Assembly: GCA_947652115.1 (NCBI GenBank)
Contig: OX393567.1
Span: forward strand, 23,661,020-23,725,019
Length of the DNA: 64,000 nt
Direction of reading: 5' to 3'
Source: Blastomussa wellsi
Taxonomy: Eukaryota > Cnidaria > Anthozoa > Scleractinia > Plerogyridae
The notes under the pieces were generated by a model that saw only the letters and a program-made list of their open reading frames with translations, was not told where the DNA came from and searched no databases. A program made the translations under genes and the position numbers. Positions 22,805 to 34,978 of this stretch are shown piece by piece. How positions within the stretch are numbered: position 1 is the stretch's first letter; each line of letters begins with the position of its first letter.

Positions 22805-25800
22805 TTAAAACGCCATACTTGTGATCTCTCTTCCTGTCGAGTTTGGATTGGAATAATCTGAGTCGACTGTTGATGGAGACGGCTGAGGTACCACAGGGGA
22901 GCTTGGATTCACTACTCCTGTATAGCGCCCAGGCACCCAAGACTCCTCGAATGAATGGAACTCCATTGATGATCGGATCGTAGAGTTGTACTAAATAGCA
23001 GAATAAAAAGGGCGTCTGTTAATTTAGGGATGACAAATCTTGAAAGGTTAAGCCTACATTTTCACGTTTCGCCATTTACGATCCATCGTAATATCTTCCT
23101 CATTCAAAGCCATCCTTGTTTTTTCTCAGTTTCTTTCAAGGTGTCCATTGACTTGGAGGGAATTGACTTGGAGGGAATTTTATGCATTACCAGTGCTTTT
23201 TAGAAAAAGCGTCCAAACACGAAATTTTAGCGCTTTTACCATAATTAAGGTTGCATGCATACCGTTGGTGGCGGAGGAGCATTGGGAATTAGAGGGACAA
23301 CCTCCATTCTGTCGTCATCGTCCGAGATAGAATGGTAAGGAGTTCCAATGGGAGTATCTGAACTGCAAAAAATATTATAATAATAATTAGAATAGAAATA
23401 AATAACAAATAATAAACAGTAAGAAACACGAACGCCCAGAATATCTGTAAATAACTTTTAAGTTGATAAAGCTTTAGTCAACGTTTTTTCTTTGTCTATC
23501 AGTATGTCAAAGAAGAAGTTATATTCACATTTTAATATTTTATTATTGATTTGGCGTGGTGGCTTAATTCGCTCCAACGAAGGGCTAACGCTCGAAAAGT
23601 CAGCTCTTGAATCTCTTCACGGTGGCCAATTCACATCATCAACCCAGTTGATAAAACCTAATTATAATGGTTAGTGCGCTGGACTCCGGATCGGACGGTC
23701 CGGGTTCAAGCCCTGGCCGGGGCAATGCGTTGTGTTCCTGGGCAAGACACTTTACTCTCACAGTGCCTCTCTCCACCCAGTTGTATATTAAATGGGTACC
23801 GGCGAATTACTACTGGGGGTAACCCTGCGATGGACTAGCATCCCATCCAGGGAGAGTAGAATGTTCATAGCCTGCTATAGAAACCGGGATAAACAACGTA
23901 ACTTACTGTGCTCTAGCTAATTCGAACTGATTGGCTCGCAGTTTCTTTTAAAGGGAAGAAATTTGTTTCAAGAAAAGTAGTTGTTACAGTCTTTCCCGTA
24001 AAAAATTTCTGGAATGTTTATTGTGTAGTGAACAATCACAGCAAAGTTCAGGACACGCGAACAAACCTCAAAACCACAAACTAATGACCGTTGTTGTTTG
24101 CGGTTTAGTTTTCTCACACCTGATTGGCTTTTTCTTTGTAACACAATAACATTTCATAAACATTTCTGGTGTTCACGGTCTTACGGGAAAGACTGTAAAA
24201 TATATTACTACTTTTTAACTTGCCCGCACATGTCTAAGATACTTCGTTTCCTGCGACGCTTGGGCGGTGGAGTTCTGGCCAAGAAAAAAAAACAACAGAA
24301 AATGTATGACTGTGCATTGCTTATGTGGGGAGGGGAGGGGGGGTGGGGGTGTCAACTCCAGATAATAAGGCCTGTTTCGGGAGAAAAATAAAATTCTTCC
24401 GGGAATCTTAAGCTTTTGCCAGGAATTGGAAGATGCTGGAAAATTTCGGGGAAACATGAAGTAATAAAGTTAAATTTCGTGAAGTGTAAGATTTTTTTCG
24501 GGAATTCAGCTCCAAAACATTCGGGACAGTATTCTAAATCGGTGACCGCATCACAGATCGATAGATTTCCGCGTGTATTCCCGATTTTAAGAACAAAAGC
24601 GCACTGTTACTGAACCTGCCAAAGAATTGGCGCAAAACAAATTATATGTGCGGTATTTTAGCTGAAATCAAACTAGCTATCAAAAACCTACCATTTTTCT
24701 TTCCAAAACGCTTAGTTTAAAAAAAGGTTCTGACTATAAAAAGAATGCATGCAGTGCTTCAGGCACTTTAAATAAACCGATTCGCTTCCCAATTTATCGT
24801 GGCCGACAAAACGGGCCGACAATTATCCTGCGAAATAGCGCGAAATATGAAGCCGTAGGGCAAACTGGCCAAAGTCAGACGACATTCCACAAGATTGAGC
24901 AGATTGAGATTGAGAACGAATCCTTATGACTTTTTGCAACCTACGTTTTCGCAGGATATCTGTTATGTATGGACGTAGGTGAAAGTGACTGCGCACGGAT
25001 TACGTACCTTAGCAATATGGGTAGCACCAGAGAAAGATTTACAATGAGCAAAAAGCCAATGATGAGGGTCGTTAACAGCAGTTCAGCCGCGCCCACCCTG
25101 TAAGGATAAATCAACATAATCTAAACCATCATGTAATTAACTTCCTGTCCTCCTGGGTCATTGCACAGGACCAACCCACTCTTTGTCCATACTTAATCTC
25201 TTATTTAGCCGGAAGTCATGCTCACAAGCCTGGTACATTACTATCAATGGCAGTCATTCAATTAAATTATCAAACAGATTACTGACACGGGTGTACGTGT
25301 CCACTAATAATAACAGGCAATAATGCGTTAAAAATCCTTATACTATGTCATCATTAGCGGTTACGTAGTTCAAACAGAGAGTCCCGGCTGGCTGTCTACC
25401 ACTTCCAACTCTTATGTACTTCTTTTAGCTCGGAATAACAGCACATAAGCAAACTGTTGGGGATAAGGCTTGATGAGAACTAAGATGCAGTTTGTACGAC
25501 GATTAAGATACTTACACCACATCATGGCATACAAAACACTGGGCACTCTCAAACTGCTGTTGAAAAAGAACAATTATAAATATATTATTAACTGTTGGTA
25601 CGTTAACTGGATATGGATACCAAGAATTAAAATTTGCTGACTCAACTGATTTCTAAGATGAAACACAATTTTGCATTTTCATTAAAGAACACAATTAGAC
25701 CCTTATTTTACAATGAAGGTCCTTAATACACTCTTGTGGTACAAAAAGAGACTTCATAAACTCATCTCTCTGAGTGTCTTCTTTATTGGTTTATTCAGCT

Positions 25801-28800
25801 CAGTCCTTTTTTGCCCTATAATTCACTCGCTGTGCAGCCTGGCAGGCTAATAGATTACGTAGCACCAAGACTAATGTAGGTCCTAACAGAGGACTTTCGG
25901 TTCTTCCCTACCTGATGTGCATATTTACAGTCCAAATTCTTTGAAATAACTGACAAGCTTGCTTGTGATTGGCTCAGATCATTGCTACATTGAGACAGAT
26001 CTTCTTGACAGTCAGGAGGCAACTTCAAACCCTGCAGTAAAACAGAAGATGTTGATTACTCTACAATACTAACTTCCTTTAAAATGTAAATTATTTGAAA
26101 CAGTGTATTAATTCCAGATTTTACCAGCTAAGGGAGAAATCACATTTATTTACCAGCAACAAAAACTGGAAAAGAATACCACTTTTAAATTTCCGGCATG
26201 ATGCCATCTTTGATGTAATGCTTGCCCAATGTATTGTTTCACAGAACAGATCTAAGAATTAAGCTGCAACCATTTCATGTCATAAAATCTAAAATGGAGG
26301 CGCACAAGAAATTTACAGTAAAAGTAATAATCTTTTACATTTTTTGTTAATATAATTATCTTATTTTTCCTTTGTACAGATTGAAATATTTGAGTGGTAT
26401 TTAGGCACTACTGAAAACAATTTAACGTCAATTGCTGAAAGAGTGGAGGTTCATATTACCATATGATAATACTTTGTCCATACCAGTTTCATCAGCAAAG
26501 AAAAGATATTGGAAACTTCATCAAGATGTTCTTTGGCTTTGCCTGCATACTACAACGAAAAATAAAACTACATTCAACAGTCGGGTAGAAAATTAACTGA
26601 AATTATAACACAGCTAGCAGAGCCATGCAATCAATTTCAGTGCATGCATGCATGCACAAAATCCAACAACTAGTGTACGCTGATGACGTGAGCAAATCAC
26701 TTCACCAGAAACTGGTTTTCTACTTGCGCGAGTTTTGGTGCCAGTTTTGATGCACATTACCATTGGCAATATTATAAAGCAACTAACTCATACAAGTACT
26801 TTGAATTCATGCATGCTAGCGAATGTTATAAAATAACTGAGATAATTAACCCCATGTTCTCAATGTGTTTAGATGAGAGTATTGTGACGGTTTAGTTCGT
26901 GTATAATTTTAAGAAATATGATATAAAAGCAATAGAGGACTTTTTGTGTGTTTACATGGCTAAGCACTTGGGGGATTTGGGAGAATTCTCAAACATTCTG
27001 CAAATCTGAGTCATTGTCTTGGTCCAGGTTGTGTTTAGATGAGGCTACGTAAACACAGAAAAAGTCCTTTATTGCTAAACCTGGGAAGATTGGAGAGCAT
27101 CTCAAGGAGCTGGAGGTGGCAAAAGGTTAGCTTAAGGTCAAAAGCCCAGCAGGCACTAATTATAAAGTCTGTCTGACACACCTTTTGATAAGGATTGTGA
27201 TCATCTTCAGGGCAATCTACATAATATTTGACAACGCCTATAAAAACAATGAAGTACCATTAATATTGGTGGTATTAGGTTTCACAATATTCAATCAGAA
27301 AATGAAAAAAGGTCAGTCTCGGGCACCGCTCAAGAGTGACCAACATCCAATTTCCTTCTCACAATAAAATTATCACGAAGGGGAAATTGCTTTGATCAAT
27401 CTTTTAACAAAATTCCTCCCACCTTGGACCATAAGAAAATGTATGGAAATCATTCAGGAGAATTTGCATGCAGTTGATATTGGAACTTAAAAGGGGCATT
27501 GTCACAGGGATTTTTGCCGTTTTTGGGTCAATTCTGCCAAACTTACTGCTTTGTGCCTGTTATTGTGCATAAACTGCTCTAACAGACTCACCGCGGTGAA
27601 TTCAGATGAAATTTCAGCAGGGAAAGCAGACCATAATATTTGTTAGGTGATTTTGTCAATGCACAGCTTGAAACTTTGAAAAAAATTGGCAAAGTTTTTC
27701 AAATTACAATCCATTTCCATCCTAGACATCTGTGACAGCATACAAGAATCAATAGGTTGTTGCAGTGGTGAGAGCGCAGTGTGGCCCAGGTTTGATTCCC
27801 AGCCCCGGCATCATATGTGGGTTGAGTTTGTTGGATCTCTACTCTGCTCTGAGAGGTTTTTCTCTGGGTCCTCCAGTTTTCCCCTCTCCACAAAAACCAA
27901 CTTTTATTATTGATTTGATTTGTAATTAATATAATTTGATTTGATTTGATTTGATTTGATTTGTCCCCAATTAGTACACCAGTGCTAGATACATTTGACA
28001 CTCAAATACAGTTTATTTTTATTATCATTAAGCATTTTATTTTAAGCATTTTAAAAATACCCTTTAACAGCGTGAAAATGCCCCTGTAAAGGGATTTAAA
28101 AAACAGCAGTGTACCTTACCAGTATTTTGTAATGCAGGTTGATTTCTGATGTAGTGGTAAACTGTTTCTTTAGGGCTCATGCAAAGATCAGACATCCCCT
28201 ATACGCAGTTAAGAAACAAATCATATCAAAATTTAAAGGATGTATACTTCAGGAGACGCAAGTACCTACCTATTATTATTTTCTTGTTTTATACTGAGTA
28301 ATAACTTTCACCCAATAAAATAAATATAAGCAAGCTCTCAGTGTAGAACGAGAAACAATAATCAAACATTGTATTTAGCAAGCCAATTGTGAATATAATA
28401 ATAATGACATACAAGAATTACTGTGTATAAGCAAGGTGTTATCACTCCTAATGGGTGACTCCCCCAATTTCAATCGAAAATTTAAGTTGCTATTAATAAC
28501 ACAAACAGCCAATAGGAAAAGTTTGACTAAAAATCTCACTAGAGCCACCTCACAATGGGAAATACATGTAAAATGGTACTAGTGAGTTGCCAGGGATAGT
28601 ATTCAATGTAGAAACATGTCAGCACTCTTACGCTACTAAAACCAAAGTTCACCACCCGAAGGTGAGTGACAGAAATAATTAACCAAATAAATATTAAAAT
28701 AATTCAGCAGGAAAAAAACAACTAAAGACAATTTGAAATTTGCACTTATATATATATATTCAAGATCAGAGTAATACTTGAATTCAGTTGTAACAACATT

Positions 28801-31800
28801 TTGATCATCCTTTAAATTTATTTTTCATAAAATAACACCTAGACTTGTATTACATAATTATGCTTAATGCACAACTTACAATAGCCACTGCCAAATCAAT
28901 TCCTACACCCACCCAGATCAGGACAAGACAGGTGATTCCAAGTAATATGGCACTGAAAAGGAAAATAGAAATTTTATTTTATTAATAACTAACACATGCC
29001 AAATGTAATTGCATAAAAAAATGTTACTGATCAACATATCATTTCCCTTTATAAAATTGTTCAAGAAAGAACAGGAAAATGCATATGCCTGAGTCCAGGG
29101 CTCACAGTCACTAATTTTTCAAGTAGGCAGGGAAAATAAAAAAGTAGCTGGGGGGTTTTCTTGTTTGATGCATTTTTCGCTTTCCAGTGTTTTGGTTTTG
29201 TTTCAAAGTAGCAGGGGCTCAAACTCGTACTTTAGTAGCCGGGGTAATTTCCCAGCCCCGGGCCCTTAGCGACATCCCTGTGTGTCATCATGGGTTGAGA
29301 AAGTTGCTCGACAATGTTTCAAGGATGTTCATATTTACATGTTTATGCGCATTGTTACTGTGCATGCAATACGTATTGCAAATGTCACACCACGTCATGC
29401 ATCGAGAGCACACTGAGAAAAAACAAAAGGCCAGAAGCCGTTGTGTTACTGTAACTTTTCTTGTAGTTTACTCGCTTTAACATTAAGCTGATTACAACTT
29501 ACAGTATAAATCCACATCTGCTTCGTCTTAATATCGCATACATCATTGCAATGCAGGTTAGAGTATTCATGCAGAGTGTGCCAAATGTACTCCACCATCT
29601 TAAACAAAGAAAAAACATTGTCTTAAGTTCCACCTTGTGCATAATAGAAAAAGAAGATGTAAAGCATTTTAAGCCCTATTGGCTCATAGCGGCCTGTGCT
29701 TAACTCTGGTTCCTGCTGCATTATGTGGCTAGGAGTATCCCCCCCCACTGGATGGGAGGCTAGCCCATTCCAGGTTACTCCCACCATTCTGTCAGGTTGC
29801 CCTGGTCACGTTTCAACTTTGGAGCTTCCGATCAAGAGACTGATGCACTAAGAATAGCCCTTTTTACTGTAACAGTTTCGGCACCATCTTGGATTAGCAA
29901 CCATGCAAACATGATAGCGAGGCTGGGAATGGCTTGTGTTGTTGAGTTTGCAATGAAAACAGTGAAAGTGACCATGCTTACTTGTTGTTATCAGGTTTTT
30001 TGCGACAAAGGATATTTCCCCATCTTCTTTGAAGAGAAAAGGAAAATATTGCACCGCTTTTGGATGTGCTAATAGCTTCTACGATGCAAAATGCACCTCC
30101 ACCTGCTCATATTTGAAGCCCTGCATACTTTGTAAAACCAACATTGGCAACAAATGGCTCAGCTTTAAAAATTCTCTCACCTGTAGTACTCAATATCCTG
30201 GATATACTCATTGATATCAGGTAGATTAACTTTCTTTATTTTCACCACAGTAGTCACGGCATCTCCAATAGGGCTCCTAATACTATCAATCAAATCTTTT
30301 CCAGTGCCACTGATGCCAGGACAGTCTCTAACATCAATGATGGTGCTTTCCATGTCAACAAGGTCATCTTTTATAGACTCAACCTAAAACACAACATCAA
30401 AATAATTACTAATAGTTTTATTTAGCAAAGTTCCATGTTTAATGCAAGACAAGCTCAAATGGACACAACCATTGTCACCTGAAATCAAGTTTTGAATTTT
30501 AATGTGGATTGAAGCATGGTCACAGGTAGAATGGTAAGCATCCTTGCTTCAAATTTTATTTTCTTTTGTTTGGTATGGTAATCCATGACACACCTCCATA
30601 CTACCTGCCTTGATTATCTCTGCTATTTTGCAGGTAGTCTGTACAAATTTGTATCTTTTTATTGTTAATGTAAGCAGATAAAGCTTGCTGTTGAGATTGA
30701 GTTTGAAACAAAGGAAAATAAAATTTGAACCATAAATAAAATTGAACCACGATATACACATTATATATATATGTTGTGGTTTAAATTTATCCCTGGTTTA
30801 TAATTTTTAAACCAGTTTGATATTTATTTAATTTTGTTTCAGATTATGCTAATCAACATGAGACAAAGGGAAATAAAAATCAAACTGGTTTCAAAAATTT
30901 TAAACCAGGGATAAATTTAAACCACAACATATACATGTTGTAGTTTAAATTAATTTTATCCTTGGTTTTTTGATATTGATTTCCCTTTGTTTCAGATTAT
31001 GCTAATCAATGTGAGACAAAGGGAAAGAAAAACCAAACTGGTTTAAGAAATTTTTAACCAGGGATAAATTTAAACCACAACATAATTATATAATATACCT
31101 TTAACTGGATTTCTATGAGACTGTTGTTAACATTTTCAATTGCAGCCAACACGCCTTTTACTCCCTCTTCCACTGAATCGTTAAAGACAAAGGCGGCAAT
31201 AATGAAACCACTGAATGACAGAAACAGAACAATATAAATTTTAATTTAAACACAATGTTCATACAAACTAAACCATAGAACAGTAGGTGCTGCGACTGCT
31301 GAAGTGGACGCCTGGGGGATTTTGACAGATTCTACAAAAGAATAAGAGGATATCCCAGCAGAGAAGCCACCCAAAAACCCAAAGTAGATTGTGATTTTTA
31401 CTAACTGAGGGCTACTGTTTACAACACTGAAATCTGGGCAACAGACCCCTTTGGGTATACACAGGATAAGGCCAGAGTATCTCGACAGGAGAAGAGACAA
31501 TTACTGAGACAAAAGTGTGGCTGTACATTCAGTTTGGTCCATATTGCTTGCTTTATGCTCAAGCTTGCATAGATAAAACACTTGTTGGATCTTACAACAA
31601 AAAGGCAACCACTTGCAGAAATAAAAATAATTATTAAAAAAACGTTATTGATATGTAGTTCCATAAATTATCGACAACTCCCCCATAGAAGAGAATTTTA
31701 AGACTCCCACCCCTCTGGAAATTGCAATTACCAGTGAGCTTCATATATACATTCCTTTAAGAATGCATTCGTTTGAGATCAATCCGGAATAAGGATAATT

Positions 31801-33732
31801 GGAATAATGAAAGTAAGCGTTTGTTTGGGAGTTATTCTCATTCCGGAATACCTGGATTTCCATTCGGTTATTCTCCTCCCAGGAGCAGAATAGCCGGAAT
31901 AGATTCCGGAATATATTCTTATTCCGGAATATCCCAAACGAATGTGCCCTAAATTATTTGGTCTTTAAGAACCCCCACCCCAAGGAATGTTCAATCCTTT
32001 CAATCTGTAATATGATAAAAAATTATGCCTGTAATAAATGGCCAGATTATAAAACAGATTTAAATAAAATGGAAGCCACCAACCTGGATATGACAGTTAC
32101 AAACAGGATTACACATAGCAAAGCTATTGTGCACTTTTTGAATGGTCTGCGTTGTTTGTGTCTGTCACAGGAGCACCAACTTGCTATGAAATGTCCGCAG
32201 AAAATGAGAAATGCTAGGCCACCAAACAAACAGGGACCTAAGACATACAGGAATAATGCCTGCAAATGACCACAAACATGTACTAAGTAACTGATATTTT
32301 TTTGAGAATGTAGAATATTTATTTATTAATTCACATGATGTCAATGGTTATTGGTCTGGACAACAATAAATTGATTATTTAACAATTGGTTCTGGCTTTA
32401 GCATGCACCATCGAGTTACGAGGCACATGGAAAGTTTGGAGAGCACAAAAGAAGCGTAAGAGCTTCTTGAATGCCTACTGTTTGCTCAAACCAAATGCAA
32501 CAACTTCCCTTCAGTCAAACATTAACCCCAATTTCTTGAACCACCAATTTTTTACTTCTTTGTGGAGGATAGAAGATTTGGGATTCCACTATAATGCACC
32601 TATCAACTTAAGCCCGGGGGGAGCACCCTGTACATATCTGTGGCATTTTACCTCAGTTGACTTCCCCACCCTCGGGAGTTTGACTAAACTCTGGTTCCCA
32701 GGGTGGGGACATTAGAGTTTTTTGTGAGTAGGAATGGGACCTTGAAACATCAACACATCGTAACGTTCTTGTCTATGCGGTCATCTCAGCTGTTTTGGAG
32801 GTACAACAAGCCTTTCAAAGACATGAACTTGCACCTCCTGTGCGATGCGATGAAATTATGATGAAAAATTTTCTCTGTTTTGAAATTATAGAAAAGTGTG
32901 ATTTCTGTTTCTTTGTAATGAACGTGGCATGCACATCACGAGGGGAGGAAATATATCATCTGTTCACAAAGATTTACAAAGTGTGTGTAAACTGCAAGCA
33001 TCGTCCTTCATTAAATGAGTACTACAGTCAGCCCAAGGTGGGGACATTGATCTGATTTTACCCTTTTTTTGGGACCCCATGGTGAGGATTTTGACCAGAA
33101 ATTCTTGTAAAAAGTCAAATGCCCCTACATATACATAATTTAACACTGATAGGTGCATAATTGAATACTAAGGACGTAACTAGGAAATTGCTCAATCTAA
33201 AATAAAATTTGTAAATCTTGAAGTTTAGGGACCAGCAGTTGTATGAAATACAAGTAGTGCATTTGTGATATTGACAAAGAGACAATATCTGGTAATTATT
33301 TTATTACTTCCACATGCATTATAAATGGAGAGAATAAATATAAATATATATTGACGTAGGAAATCCGAATGTTCACCAGAATGTTTCGTCGAAATTTATA
33401 GCCTTCTACAGGTAGGATTCTTTTAAGTATACAACAGGTTTTTACTTGTGCAATGCTACACTAAATTCATTTACACCTTTACTTCTAACCAAACACAAGA
33501 ATGGGTATATAATTTATCATTTTGAATTTACAACATTTTGATGAAGCTTCAATACACACAAAAATAATCACAAATAAATACAATATAATGCACTTACCTG
33601 TTGGTAATCAGTAAGAGTAGGAATGAAAGTTGAAGAAACGTTGTCAAAATAGAAATTCACGTGTGGAAAAGAGTGAAAGAAACCTGCAATCCTCGGTAGA
33701 TCAGCAAATTCACCAGCACTACAGTTCGCCAT
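22805..33732 (-). CDS. TTYH: Tweety homologue, membrane channel-family protein
   Basis: Fourteen phase-consistent exons encode 510 aa, the usual size for tweety proteins (450-535 aa): 33732-33598, 32259-32084, 31210-31099, 30383-30181, 29598-29503, 28952-28880, 28198-28120, 27237-27182, 26549-26484, 26031-25912, 25556-25516, 25097-25008, 23362-23263, 22990-22805. The N-terminus (FFHSFPHVNF, TLTDYQQ) and the membrane segments in exons 2, 3, 5, 6 and 12 follow the family order of five segments with two large extracellular loops; the loop cysteines (VRDCPGIS, SDLCMSP, VDCPEDD, LPPDCQ) are present. Tweety proteins sit in the plasma membrane and have been linked to anion conductance and lipid handling. 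The tail has SISDDDD and a PPTY motif spanning the exon 13/14 junction, the kind of PY site bound by NEDD4-type ubiquitin ligases (in TTYH2, by NEDD4-2). The start is the first ATG (MANCSAGEF). TTYH1/2/3 cannot be told apart here. Confidence 0.95.
23544..23861 (+). mobile_element. tRNA-derived SINE split by a Penelope tail
   Basis: The SINE head begins ttggcgtggtggctta at about 23,551, is interrupted at 23,566-23,665 by a Penelope-like 3' end, and resumes aatggttagtgcgctggact at about 23,667. The body follows the family: cctgggcaagacactttact, tgcctctctccacccag, taaccctgcgatggactagc. It lies in the tweety intron between exons 12 and 13. Confidence 0.85.
23566..23665 (+). mobile_element. Penelope-like element 3' end, copy A (nested in SINE)
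   Basis: Runs from attcgctccaacgaagggct to gttgataaaacctaatta and matches the other four copies in the window. The hammerhead-like core is mutated (CCAACGA; CGAAAAGTC). Confidence 0.85.
23987..24195. mobile_element. Tc1/mariner-type MITE, copy 2, compact
   Basis: 209 bp with inverted ends cagtctttcccgtaa and ttacgggaaagactg, TA on both sides, and no coding capacity. It is about 90% like the outer parts of 12,214-12,788 by eye. It lies in the tweety intron between exons 12 and 13. Confidence 0.88.
27745..27965 (+). mobile_element. tRNA-derived SINE with (TTTGA)n tail
   Basis: Degenerate tRNA-like head (ttgcagtggtgagagcgc, B-box ggtttgattcc). The body has gagaggtttttctctgggt and ttttcccctctcc, then aaaccaac and a pentameric tail of tttga repeats. 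It lies in the tweety intron between exons 7 and 8. Confidence 0.82.
29730..29790 (-). mobile_element. 3' fragment of the tRNA-derived SINE family
   Basis: The minus strand reads taacctggaatgggctagcc then tcccatccagtggggggg, a degraded distal SINE block, in the tweety intron between exons 4 and 5. Confidence 0.6.
30772..31083. repeat. Two tandem copies of a palindromic element
   Basis: Each copy (about 30,772-30,926 and 30,934-31,083) opens with gttgtggtttaaatttatcc (second copy variant) and closes with ggataaatttaaaccacaac. Each contains the same centre, tttcagattatgctaatcaa and gagacaaagggaa. The second copy ends 16 bp before the donor side of tweety exon 3. Confidence 0.85.
31757..31951. 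mobile_element. MITE-like inverted repeat (GGAATA-rich)
   Basis: agaatgcattcgtttgagat at left is the inverse of atcccaaacgaatgtgccc at right. Several ccggaata/tattccgg blocks form inner stems. It lies in the tweety intron between exons 2 and 3. Confidence 0.65.
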
Positions 33733-33825
33733 TACACTTTAGCCCTCAGTCTCTCTCCGTTTGTCTTGTGCTAGTCACGGCTTCAGCTTGTGACCAATAA
33801 ATTAAATAAAGTTATTATCAATATT

Positions 33826-33873
33826 ATTATATCTTATTATTACTACCATCATCATTATCACTATCACTATCAC

Positions 33874-33927
<54 letters not shown>

Positions 33928-33930
33928 AGG
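33826..33930. repeat. (ATT)n microsatellite
   Basis: More than 20 near-perfect ATT repeats preceded by (TCACTA)n-like and (ATC)n sequence, about 95 bp upstream of the tweety start codon. Confidence 0.95.
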
Positions 33931-34119
33931 TTTCACGTGACTATTTTGGCGGGAATTTATGGTGAACAACTTCTTTGATTTGTTGGAAGCTTTCTTTCTT
34001 CTGGAGAAATATTTGGTATACCATGTTGCATGAAAATTTTGTGAGTTTTTATTTCGGTCTATCGTGGTCACTTCGTTTCCCTCTTTTCCTCAAAGGGCCG
34101 CGAAGATCTCCTTGTCCAC

Positions 34120-34738
34120 ACACAGGCGGCCCAAGCCTACTTCATGTAGCCATTATGACTATTTGACTTACAGACTTCGTATCGTATTTACTCTTCTCGG
34201 TGATTGCACTGTGATTTAAGATCGAGAAAATTCGGATATTATTCAGCTGTTTTGCTATCTTCTCATGCGTTCGCCTTTTTCAGCGTCTACGGGCACACGA
34301 CAGCAGATTGCTTTCTGCACTCTCATTGGTCAATTCAAATCACCAGCACCTAATCACCGAGAAGAGTAAATACGATGGGGAAATTATCTGGCTACGTCGA
34401 TATGGTGTTTTTATGGAATTATTTGCCTTATTTTGTGATGCGAGAGTGATTTGTCGGGTCGCCTCCGGAGTATTACGGCGCGAGTCTCCTGCCTTTCACT
34501 TCTTTCTTATAGCTATAGGAGAGTACACCGAAGAATGACCAACTCAAAAGCTAGCTTCAAATGGCCCCATATAAACTCCGGATTACACGGAAGAAACAAA
34601 CACAATTCCATTTAGAGGTTGGTGAAGTTTATTTATGCATTCATGGTTGTATTTTGAGAACTGAAGTGAAGTTCCCATACGAAGTCTGTAAGTCAAATCG
34701 TCATGATGGCAACATGAAGTAAGCTTGGGCTACCTGTG
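34120..34738. repeat. Long inverted repeat in the divergent promoter region
   Basis: cacaggcggcccaagcctac through gacttacagacttcgta (34,120-34,181) is matched inversely at 34,678-34,738 (tacgaagtctgtaagtcaaa...cctgtg). A second inner pair uses cgtatttactcttctcggtg against caccgagaagagtaaatacg. Confidence 0.8.
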
Positions 34739-34808
34739 GTCCACAGAGCCCGCGTGACTCTGGGAACGAAATTACTCGATTACTCGGAGCAAAAATTACC
34801 GGGCTTTC

Positions 34809-34889
34809 TAGCCTGCGGGCAGGCTCCGGCTAGACGGGGTGGGAACGGAATGGTCCCCCGACCCACCCCCGGAGCCTGTTCACAGGCTA
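34809..34889. mobile_element. 81-bp palindromic mini-element with 8-9 bp TSD
   Basis: TAGCCTG...CAGGCTCCGG at left is matched by CCGGAGCCTG...CAGGCTA at right. GGGCTTTC precedes (34,801-34,808) and follows (34,890-34,897) it. It sits about 90 bp upstream of the LMF1 start codon, so it is likely in or next to the 5' UTR. Confidence 0.85.
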
Positions 34890-34978
34890 GGGCTTTCTTG
34901 ATCCAATCGCCTTGCGCCATTTGTCCACGAGGCTTGGTACCAAATTGAATTTTCAAGATGGAGGATTGAATTTGTGGA

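Larger units (their letters stand above)
33733..34978. promoter_or_regulatory. Shared upstream region of tweety and LMF1 (divergent genes)
   Basis: The two start codons are 1246 bp apart and face away from each other. The interval holds an (ATT)n microsatellite (about 33,826-33,930), a 61-bp inverted repeat with arms at 34,120-34,181 and 34,678-34,738 and inner arms at about 34,180-34,205 and 34,350-34,375 (gagaagagtaaatacgat), and an 81-bp palindrome at 34,809-34,889. No TATA box was recognised. A 3-codon upstream ORF (ATG GAG GAT TGA, 34,958-34,969) sits just before the LMF1 start. Confidence 0.55.

Noticed and set aside
33790..34071. Frames rich in Tyr or Ile near the tweety start
   Set aside because: They are translations of the (ATT)n microsatellite.
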